From positions 2,786,443 to 2,850,442 of the forward strand of contig NZ_CP036264.1 of NCBI RefSeq assembly GCF_008035925.1: a stretch of DNA of 64,000 nt, written 5' to 3'. The position numbers were made by a program, and so were the translations under genes. The stretch comes from Stieleria maiorica. GTDB lineage: Bacteria > Planctomycetota > Planctomycetia > Pirellulales > Pirellulaceae. This document shows, piece by piece, positions 51,251 through 58,434 of the stretch; within the stretch, counting starts at the first letter, position 1; every line of letters begins with the position of its first letter. The notes beneath the pieces were generated by a model. That model was not told the DNA's origin. It worked only from the letters and a program-made list of their open reading frames with translations, and did not search any database.

Positions 51251-51991
51251 TTATCGCTGATAGATAGCTCGAAACTCTCGTGGCGTGTGCCCAGTGCGTT
51301 TCCGGAATTGCTGAGTAAAAGCGCTCTGGTCACAAAAGCCATGATCACTGGCGATCTCGCTTATCGTTCGGGATGTCTGGGCGAGTGCATTTGCAGCGGA
51401 TTGAACTCGCGCGCGAAGCATTAGCTCATATGGACTGAGCCCCAGTGCTTCTCGCAACTTGCGATGTAGATGGCGTTACGAGAGGCATAGGGCGTCAGCC
51501 ATTTCGGCAGTAGTTGATACGTGATTGCAGTGCTCCCGCGCAAAGTCCACGGCCGCTACAACCTCTCGCACGCTCTCATGCATCGTTCGCTGTTCAGCTC
51601 GGCGAGTCATCCCCATGACACCAATGACCCGTCCCCGCTGATCTCGCAACGGCAGCTTTGTGGTAAGAAACCAGTCCAATCGCCGCTGCTCATCGTAAAA
51701 GAGCTCGAGCCGATTGACGATCGCCTTTCCAGTGCGAAACACACGCTTGTCGTCTTCGCGATAGGACCTCGCGATCTCGGGATGCAGGAACTTTTCATCG
51801 GTGGAACCAATCAGCTCAGACTCATTGCTGGCACCACATCGTGCGCACGTGGCTCGATTCGCCGCCATGAATCGGCCCTCCTCGTCCTTGACAAAGACGA
51901 ATGTATCTGGCGTGAGTTCGAACATTCGCAGCACATCTCGCGGATCCGCAATGCGGCCGAAAAACATGGCCTGGGGTGATGGTTTTCGCAT
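51251..51991 (-). pseudogene. PAS-AraC regulator with one in-frame stop
   Basis: The whole 247-codon frame is intact except for TAA at 51476-51478. Before it: 171 residues with a PAS sensor (LRMFELTPDTFVFVKDEEGR, ANRATCARCGASNESELIG, then LDWFLTTKLPLRDQRGR) and the start of an AraC domain (VSTTAEMADALCLS). After it, in the same frame: RHLHRKLREALGLSPYELM and the second helix-turn-helix (TISEIASDHGFCDQSAFTQQ). The stop falls at the recognition helix position of the first motif. A single substitution explains it; a sequencing error or read-through must be considered. Confidence 0.8.
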
Positions 51992-52433
51992 GGCAGGATT
52001 TTAACAAACTTTGGCAGGCGTTTACCAGAAGCATTCAGGAATGATGCATATAATCGGCGCCATGTGTTGCTGACAACGAAAGACAACTCCCCGCCTCCCG
52101 ATCCCCAAAGGTGCTGCTCCGCTGCTCGTGTTCGAGCACGAGCGGGATCAGCAAGAGCCTTTGAAATACATTGCTCCGAGCTTGATGTTCTTGAAGGAAT
52201 TAGCTACGCGGCTGGAAACTAGATAAAAAGCCGGGGGAGGAGGGTGGAAGTGTGATAGCTCCAAACTCGCATGAGTTCTCTCGCGATTAAAAGGGAAGCA
52301 GCCAAAGGAAGACGAGATGAATACCGCGCGTTCGGCTACCCCAGGACGTCGATCACGAAGTCATCGCGATCGACTTTACGTGAGATCGCCACCGTTTCTT
52401 ATCGCCAGGAAGTCCTAGCAGGAGTCATTTGGC
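51992..52433. other. intergenic region, no gene seen
   Basis: These 442 bases contain the upstream region of the PAS-AraC gene and of the degraded secreted gene on the other strand. AGGAG at 52420-52424 is the ribosome-binding site of the latter. The frame 52271-52433 is a continuation of the shifted frame and looks non-coding. Confidence 0.45.
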
Positions 52434-53464
52434 ATGTTCGATTCTTTGCGGCGCATTTGGGTCCTGCCATTGCTTGCCATGTGGCTAGCGAGCGGTGTGC
52501 GCTCAGATGCACAAACTGTTTCTCTCCTTTCAAGCCCAAATCCTGGCCCGAACGACAGGCGCTCGGCGCATCGCTAGCTGACTACGCCCAGAACGAAGGT
52601 TCTGACGTTGGGCTGTTTGAGGATTTTGACGCTGCGGCGCGTCGTATTCTTTCCGACGGCGTTACTCCAAAAGTAACACCCGAGACGACCAGTCGTTGGT
52701 TCGACGAAACCGCGGACAGGGTGTTGGCCAATGTTCGGGAGGCAAAGGCAAATATCGGCAACAAACGTGGCAAAGAATTTGATTCGACGATTACAGATCT
52801 CACAATCCTAGCTCATCTCGCAAGGTTTCACGCGCGGAGAAGCCTAGCAGCCGTTCACTACAACCTCTATCGACGACGTCAGAAACCGGAGGAACTGGTT
52901 GCCGCAGCGCGCGGAGAAGAAATGGCAATTGACGCTTGGCGTGATTTGGTAAACACTGCTGGCAACCGGTACTCCGACGACCTTGCAATGGGGCCGAAAA
53001 GCTTCAATTTAGGCGGACACTGGCGGGACGAATTGAAGATACTTGAAACCAACCTTTCGAAACTCCAAGCCCAGGCTGCATCCGTTGACGCCGTGCCACA
53101 GGCGGTCGCGTGGTCCCCACGCACCACGGGAGATGTCACGCCGCCTGCTGTCGAACATGATCCTGTGTCGTCGGCAAGACTTCTCAGCCCTTTGCGCATT
53201 GTGGCTCGCGTCACTGATCCATCCGGGGTCCAATCACTCAAGTTACGTTACCGTCACGTAACTCAATACGAAGAGTATCGGGAGCTCGACTTTCATCCAA
53301 CAGAGCGGACCAACGAGTATGCGGCAACGATACCCGGCGGTTTTCTTGTGCCGCAATGGGACGTCATGTATTTCATCGAAGTGATCGACGGAGTCGGCAA
53401 TGGAGCGATCTGCCCTGATTTCCAGACCCGGGCGCCGTATGTAATCGTAGAATTGGAAAGATAG
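52434..53464 (+). pseudogene. degraded secreted glycan-related protein, frameshifted and internally deleted
   Basis: A good AGGAG site and ATG 52434 open a 47-codon frame with a signal peptide (LRRIWVLPLLAMWLASGVRS) that runs into a stop. The sequence then continues in another frame as a 280-residue C-terminal part (ARRILSDGVTPKVTPETTSR, LARFHARRSLAAVHYNLYRR), ending in a beta-sandwich (VARVTDPSGVQSLKLRYRHV). That C-terminal part looks like the tail of large planctomycete proteins of carbohydrate metabolism; the central catalytic part seems lost. A single 397-residue frame from 52271 exists but has no plausible N-terminus. Confidence 0.6.
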
Positions 53465-53772
53465 CTAACCCTCTGCTTCCAATGCCGCGCCGAGCCGTGT
53501 TGCTGGCGTCGCTGCTTTCGATTCCTTGCCATTTTCGAGTAAACCTCGTGGGGTTGGCCCAGTTGCCGCTGGGATTTGACTTGGGGGTTGAGAAAGAAGA
53601 AACTATTGGCGGGAACCGAGTTCGGTTCCTTGCCGCCAGGGGAGCACCATGCGGTTTGCCGACCGCGATCCTCTGGTTTTTTTGTGCGCTCAACGAATCC
53701 GCCTTTCACGGCGGAACGCGACATCGATACGAACGCCGGTAACGCTGAAAGACAGCGCCCGCATTCAAAAGA
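53465..53772. other. intergenic region, no gene seen
   Basis: These 308 bases lie between the degraded gene and the sulfatase. An 86-codon frame (53482-53742) has no family features and is probably chance. A hairpin ACCGAGTTCGGT occurs near 53617. Confidence 0.4.
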
Positions 53773-55212
53773 ATGGGATTCAACATGATTCAATTCCTTG
53801 CCACGACGCAGGCCGGTTGCCGCCGGTTATTCCCACGTCATTTGCTGCATAGAACAGCTACACTCGCCTTCATAGCAGTTGTCGGCCAGTTAACGCAAAC
53901 CCCGTTTTTTTCCGTCGCAAAAGCCGATTCGGCGAGCCGTCCAAACATCGTACTAATACTTGCCGATGATCTGGGCTATGGCGACGTGGGGTGTTACGGA
54001 CAGCGGATTGCCAAAACGCCCAACATCGACGCGTTGGCGAAGCAAGGTGTGCGATTTACGCAGCACTATTCCAACGGCCCGGAGTGCAGTCCGACTCGCA
54101 CGGCACTGTTGACCGGGCGTTACCAGCAACGTGTCGGTGGGCTGGAGTGCGCGATCGGCACCGGCAACGTGGGACGCTATGACGATGCGATCCGATTGGC
54201 CGAGCAGCATGAGTTGGGGTTGCCGGTCGATCATGCGGTCTTGCCGAGCATGCTGACGTCGGCCGGCTATCGGTGCGGTCTGTTCGGCAAGTGGCACTTG
54301 GGTTACGAAACCAAATTCAACCCGATGGAATATGGTTGGGACGAATTCGTCGGCTACCTGGGCGGCAACGTCCACTACTTCAACCATCAAGAACTGAGTG
54401 ACTTGCATGTCCTGTTTCGCGGCCGACAGCCGATCGAGCGCGACGGTTACATGACGCACTTGATCACCGACGATAGCATCGAGTTTATCAAGCGACACAA
54501 AGACCAGCCCTTCTTCGCCTATGTCGCCCACGAGTGCCCACACTTTCCCTACCAAGGCCCCGGCGACAAGGACAAGGTCGTGATCGAGGAGAATTGGATG
54601 GCGTTGGATTCGTCGGCGTACGTCGCCATGATCGAGGACCTGGACTCGGAGGTCGGCCGGATTCTCAAAACGCTCGATGAACAAGGGATCGCTGACAACA
54701 CTATCGTGATCTTCGCGTCTGATAACGGCGGGTTTGCCGGCGCGGCAGACATGGGGCCGCTTCGCGGCAGCAAGGGCACGACGTACGAAGGTGGGGTCCG
54801 TGTGCCGCTGGTGGTGCGTTGGCCGAATCGCATCCGCGGCGGGACGGTCAGCGATCAGGTGTGTGTGACCTTCGATTTGACGCGATCGATCCTGGCCTTG
54901 GCCGGAGCCGATCAATCGCATCTTCAACTGGAAGGCATTGACATCTTGTCGCATGTCGCCGACCAACGCGCGGACGTTGCTCGCACGCTGTTCTGGCGCG
55001 GCCGACGTGCAAAAAGGACGTGGACGGCGGTGCGTGAGGGAGATCTGAAATTGGTCCGCAAGCTTGAGGACACGAAGGTGCAGCAATGGTTGTATAATCT
55101 GGCCGATGATCTGAGCGAAAGCAACGATCTTGCCGCCTCACGACCGCAAGATGTCAAGCGGCTGGAGCTTTTGATCGACCACTGGGAGAAAGACGTGCGA
55201 CCGCTTCGCTGA
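53773..55212 (+). CDS. type I sulfatase, secreted; possibly chimeric
   Basis: A 479-residue enzyme from ATG 53773 (ATG 53785 also fits). Signal region about 25-52 (TATLAFIAVVGQLTQTPFFS). Metal site RPNIVLILADDLGYGDVGCY; formylglycine motif CSPTR with Cys near 105; LFGKWHLGYETKF; IVIFASDNGGFAGAAD. It hydrolyses sulfate esters of a glycan, Cys-type maturation. The first 60 codons use AT-richer codons (CTA, ATA, CTT) like the island, whereas after LADD the codons are GC-rich like the core. The switch falls at 53962-53969, the same GCCGATGA as the end of the remnant at 36166-36173. Confidence 0.92.
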   Translation: MGFNMIQFLATTQAGCRRLFPRHLLHRTATLAFIAVVGQLTQTPFFSVAKADSASRPNIVLILADDLGYGDVGCYGQRIAKTPNIDALAKQGVRFTQHYSNGPECSPTRTALLTGRYQQRVGGLECAIGTGNVGRYDDAIRLAEQHELGLPVDHAVLPSMLTSAGYRCGLFGKWHLGYETKFNPMEYGWDEFVGYLGGNVHYFNHQELSDLHVLFRGRQPIERDGYMTHLITDDSIEFIKRHKDQPFFAYVAHECPHFPYQGPGDKDKVVIEENWMALDSSAYVAMIEDLDSEVGRILKTLDEQGIADNTIVIFASDNGGFAGAADMGPLRGSKGTTYEGGVRVPLVVRWPNRIRGGTVSDQVCVTFDLTRSILALAGADQSHLQLEGIDILSHVADQRADVARTLFWRGRRAKRTWTAVREGDLKLVRKLEDTKVQQWLYNLADDLSESNDLAASRPQDVKRLELLIDHWEKDVRPLR

Positions 55213-55226
55213 CCCGAGGAAATGAC

Positions 55227-55713
55227 ATGACCTGGGTAGGGACGACGATCATCATTGTGGTGAGCCTGTTGGCATGGGTTTACGTGCGATATCCTGCAAA
55301 AGAAGCACGCGATCCTGCACAACTTTCCGATCATCGGCCATTTCTGATACTGGTTGGAAGCGATCGGGCCGGAGTTGCGGCAGCACATCGTCACCAACAA
55401 CGACGAAGAGCGACCGTTCAGTCGTGAAGCGATGCTGGCGATCAGATGCATCCAAGCCCAGCGCTGTCATACCGGGGATTGCCCGGCGGGGATTGCCACT
55501 CAAAACCGCTGGCTGATGGGCGGATTGGATCCGACCGATAAAGCCAACCGGTTTGCCAACTATGTCGTGACAATGCGGAAAGACTTGCTGCAACTGGGCC
55601 GGGCCTGCGGCGTGCCGCATCCGTGCGAAGTTGAGCTAAAGCACTTTGAGATTCTGAACGATGCCTTCGGCACCCAATCGGCCGAGAAGCTGTTCGGTTA
55701 CCCGATCGCGTAA
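55227..55713 (+). pseudogene. FMN-binding glutamate synthase-like gene, mostly deleted
   Basis: The N-terminal membrane helix is present (IIIVVSLLAWVYVRYP). The family segment LHNFPIIGHF then appears only after a frameshift, followed by an in-frame TGA where Arg is expected, and WLEAIGPELRQHIVTNNDEE RPFS. It then jumps straight to the C-terminal RCIQAQRCHTGDCPAGIAT, so the central catalytic barrel of some 300-350 residues is gone. The tail is intact to LFGYPIA. Full-length relatives are about 500 residues. It begins 14 bases after the sulfatase. Confidence 0.82.
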
Positions 55714-55765
55714 GCGGATTGATCAGCCGTTTGGCGCGCGTCCGACGACGCCAGTTCCGCGTTCC

Positions 55766-55830
55766 ACGTAGCTACCTTCGCCAGAAGGTGGTTCATCCGT
55801 GCCATCCACGCTCGCATCGAGCGTGGCTAC
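55766..55830 (-). repeat. bipartite two-hairpin repeat, copy D
   Basis: GTAGCTACCTTCGCCAGAAG, then CCACGCTCGCATCGAGCGTG with GGCTAC at the end. It lies between the glutamate synthase-like pseudogene and the 3' end of the kinase gene. Confidence 0.85.
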
Positions 55831-55846
55831 ATTGGACGCTGGCTCG

Positions 55847-56635
55847 TTATGCCGCGCGGCGTTGGACCGTGGGGACGATGTGTTCGCCGAGGGTGTCGAT
55901 TTCCATCCGCAGCAACGTTGCGGTGACCTCGGCCGCCGACGGGCGGTTTTCCGGGGTCTCGTCGACCATGCATTCGACCAGCTCGCAGACCGGGCTGAGC
56001 ACCTGTTCGTTGCTCGTTTCGACGCGGGCGAGCCATTCCCAGAGCATGCGGCCGGCGGCAAACAGATCGCTCGCCGGAGTGCCGGCCGATGCGTTGACCA
56101 ACAACTCGGGCGCGGCGTATTTTCGCGTTCCACGGAACGGCGCCGACGGGTCCAGGGTGCCTCGGTGAGCAAAGGCCAAGTCGATCAGCGTCACGTGCCC
56201 GTTGCTTCCCACCATCACGTTGTCGGGTTTGACGTCGCCGTGCGTCCATCCGGCGGCATGCATCGCGGCGAGCCCCTGACAGACTTGGCGGATCAACCAC
56301 AACGCGACCGGCAACGGCTTTCGCGGACCGCTGGACAGATGCCATTTCATCGTCCGGCCATCCAACATCGGCATCGTCAGGTACGGCCGATCACCGGATG
56401 CGTCGCCGTCGAGTACGGGAACCACGTTGGGGTGCCGGATCACGGCCCCCGCGGCGATCGAACTGGCGATCCCCAAGCGGCCTTCGGGCGCCGTCGCCAC
56501 TTTCATCGCATAGTCCCAGCGCGGGCTGCCGACGGCGTCGACCGGCTGGGCGAAACTGACGCAAAACGATGCTCCAGTGCGCAGACTTGATCCCAGTCGC
56601 CAGATTCCCAGTTGTTCAGGCAGCGTTGATTCCAT
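55847..56635 (-). CDS. Hanks-type serine/threonine protein kinase, variant motifs
   Basis: About 262 residues from ATG 56635 (MESTLPEQLGIWRLGSSL); an upstream TTG at 56731 would add 32 non-conserved residues. The kinase core is present: ATP-binding Lys 45 in DYAMKVA, catalytic loop HGDVKPDN at 132-139, metal-binding Asp 152 and YAAPE. Two motifs vary: HRD is HGD (no Arg, a non-RD type) and DFG is DLA. The glycine loop (LRTGASFCVSF) is weak. No membrane span or sensor domain is seen, so it appears cytoplasmic. Planctomycetes have many such kinases. The catalytic residues remain, so activity is possible. Confidence 0.82.
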   Translation of the reverse strand: MESTLPEQLGIWRLGSSLRTGASFCVSFAQPVDAVGSPRWDYAMKVATAPEGRLGIASSIAAGAVIRHPNVVPVLDGDASGDRPYLTMPMLDGRTMKWHLSSGPRKPLPVALWLIRQVCQGLAAMHAAGWTHGDVKPDNVMVGSNGHVTLIDLAFAHRGTLDPSAPFRGTRKYAAPELLVNASAGTPASDLFAAGRMLWEWLARVETSNEQVLSPVCELVECMVDETPENRPSAAEVTATLLRMEIDTLGEHIVPTVQRRAA

Positions 56636-56777
56636 GTCGCCGTCGATCGATGTGGTCGTTCCAGGGGCAAAAGAAAGGCCGATTAGGAACATCGACCAAT
56701 CGAGCGCCGTGCTGGTGATCGGCGGAATCAACCGGCAAAGTCGACCTGAATTACCGGCGATGGGGAGGAGGTGAAAA

Positions 56778-56806
56778 ATGGCAGAATGATTCGGGGCAGA
56801 ATGATG
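56778..56806 (+). repeat. 29-bp dispersed repeat, partner of 14584-14612
   Basis: Exact reverse complement of 14584-14612. It directly adjoins the G-rich minisatellite, whose first units share the GGGGGGCA(A/G) phrase with it. Confidence 0.85.
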
Positions 56807-56921
56807 GGGGGCAAAACGACGGGGGGCAAAATGATGGGGGGAAGACGATGGGGGGAAGACGATGGGGGGAAGACGATGGGGGGAAGACGATGGGGGGAAG
56901 ACGATGGGGGGAAGACGATGG
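56807..56921. repeat. G-rich 14-bp minisatellite
   Basis: Two degenerate 15-bp units (GGGGGGCAAAAYGAY) are followed by six exact 14-bp units GGGGGGAAGACGAT. Each unit carries a six-G run, all on the plus strand. The array lies between the kinase and DUF1552 genes, about 175 bases before the latter's start. Confidence 0.9.
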
Positions 56922-57096
56922 GCATCGACCTCCCTTGTGGTTCAGGCGACGGGGGAAAACCGCACGACACTCTCGGCGGAGGGGGATTCTGCATAAGAGG
57001 ATATTTCGAACGGGTTGGCCGATGGTGTAAACTGGAGGGGCCTTGTGAAGGCCCCTCCGCCTCGCCCACCACTTCCCACCCCGTTGGTCTTTCGCC

Positions 57097-58434
57097 ATGA
57101 ATCGCCACCGTCCCCCGCGTCCGGTTGTCCGTCGCCGATCGATCCTGCAGGCCGCTGGTATTTCGATCGCACTGCCTGCCTTCGATTCGCTTCGTAACCG
57201 CGCCGCCGCGGCGGAATCGGATGCCCCGTCTGCGACTTCCTCACCGGCACCGCGGCGGATGGTTTGCATCGGCAATATGCTGGGGTTTTACCCGGAAGCG
57301 TTTTGGCCGGAGCAAACCGACGATGTGAATGCGAGTGGCGGTGGCGATGGTTCGGCGGGTTTGTCGACGACGCTTGCGTCCCTGGCGCCCCACAGCGGCG
57401 ATTTCACCGTGATCGGTGGTCTGGACCACGGGCTGAAAGGAGGCCACTTTGCGATTCACGCGTTCTTGTCGGGGGTGCGCAGCGTGGACGCGAAATCGAT
57501 GCCCGACGGAAACATCACGCTGGACCAGTTGGCCGCCGAAACGATCGGCGGGCAGACTCGATTTGCCTCCTTGACCGTCGGTAGCGATTCGGGGATCCAT
57601 GGCGGCTGCCAAATGTCGTGGAGCCGTTCGGGAACACGTGTGCCACCGATCACCGGGCCGCGGGAGTTGTTCGAAAAACTGTTCGTCGGAATCGCTGCGG
57701 CAGACAAACAGCGGGCCGCCGATCGGTTCCGGATGAAGGAGTCCATCCTCGATGCGGTCCGTGGTGACGCCAACAGCATTTCGAAACAACTCAATCGTCG
57801 CGACGCCCAAAAGCTGGACGAATACCTGACCTCGATCCGCGACGTCGAACGCCGGCTCGGGGACAGCAAACAATGGATCGACATCGAGAAACCGCCGGCG
57901 CCGTTCGACGCCCCGAACAACACCAACATGGTCGACGACCTGCCGATGTTGTACGAGCTGATCGCTCTGGCACTGCAAACCGATTCGACTCGAATTGCAA
58001 CCTTGGAAATCGGTGGGGATTTCGAAGCCCGCGATTTCGGGTTCAAAAGCGGCTACCACTCGCTTTCGCACCACGGCCAACGCGAAGAGTCGATCGAGGC
58101 GCTCAAGACGATCGAGGCCTATCAGGTCGAACAATTCTCTCGTTTCTTGACCAAGCTTCGTGAAACCGAATGCGGCGAATCGAATCTGTTGCAGCAAACC
58201 TCGGTGCTGTTCGGAAGTGGGATGGGCAATGCGAATTCCCACACCAACACGAATCTGCCGATCGTCGTCGCCGGCGGAGGACTGCGCCATCGCGATCCGA
58301 TGTGGTTTGACCGATCGAGCCCGCATCGACCGCCGCTGACCAACCTGTTCTTGACCTTGCTGCACCGCTTCGGAGTCCCCGCCGACCGTTTCTCGACCAG
58401 CACCGGCACCTTGACGGGTTTGGAGTTGGTTTGA
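57097..58434 (+). CDS. DUF1552 domain protein, Tat-exported
   Basis: A 445-residue protein with a twin-arginine signal (VVRRRSILQAAGISIALPAF). DUF1552 features: RRMVCIGNMLGFYPEAFWPE, TTLASLAPHSGDFTVIGGLD, HFAIHAFLSG, SVDQ-like SMPDGNITLDQLAAE, then the helical LDEYLTSIRDVERRL and GMGNANSHTNTNLPIVVAGG. Function unknown; the family is planctomycete/verrucomicrobial and paired with DUF1592-type proteins. The stop overlaps the next start (TGATG), so the two are translationally coupled. Confidence 0.9.
   Translation: MNRHRPPRPVVRRRSILQAAGISIALPAFDSLRNRAAAAESDAPSATSSPAPRRMVCIGNMLGFYPEAFWPEQTDDVNASGGGDGSAGLSTTLASLAPHSGDFTVIGGLDHGLKGGHFAIHAFLSGVRSVDAKSMPDGNITLDQLAAETIGGQTRFASLTVGSDSGIHGGCQMSWSRSGTRVPPITGPRELFEKLFVGIAAADKQRAADRFRMKESILDAVRGDANSISKQLNRRDAQKLDEYLTSIRDVERRLGDSKQWIDIEKPPAPFDAPNNTNMVDDLPMLYELIALALQTDSTRIATLEIGGDFEARDFGFKSGYHSLSHHGQREESIEALKTIEAYQVEQFSRFLTKLRETECGESNLLQQTSVLFGSGMGNANSHTNTNLPIVVAGGGLRHRDPMWFDRSSPHRPPLTNLFLTLLHRFGVPADRFSTSTGTLTGLELV

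Larger units (their letters stand above)
56636..57096. other. intergenic region with repeats
   Basis: These 461 bases separate the minus-strand kinase from the plus-strand DUF1552 gene and contain the 29-bp repeat (56778-56806) and the G-rich minisatellite (56807-56921). No gene is seen; frames crossing the minisatellite encode only the repeat. Confidence 0.5.

Noticed and set aside
53953-55086. 377-codon open frame antisense to the sulfatase
   Set aside because: Shadow of a strongly supported gene; no domain or signal.
56807-56921. Possible CRISPR array
   Set aside because: The units are head-to-tail without spacers, so it is a minisatellite; no cas gene nearby.
56771-57100. Open frame encoding Gly/Met/Lys repeats, and its antisense with Pro/Ser/His repeats
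   Set aside because: Both are translations of the 14-bp minisatellite; no start signal or family.
57241-58365. 374-codon open frame antisense to the DUF1552 gene
   Set aside because: Shadow frame produced by GC-rich codon structure.
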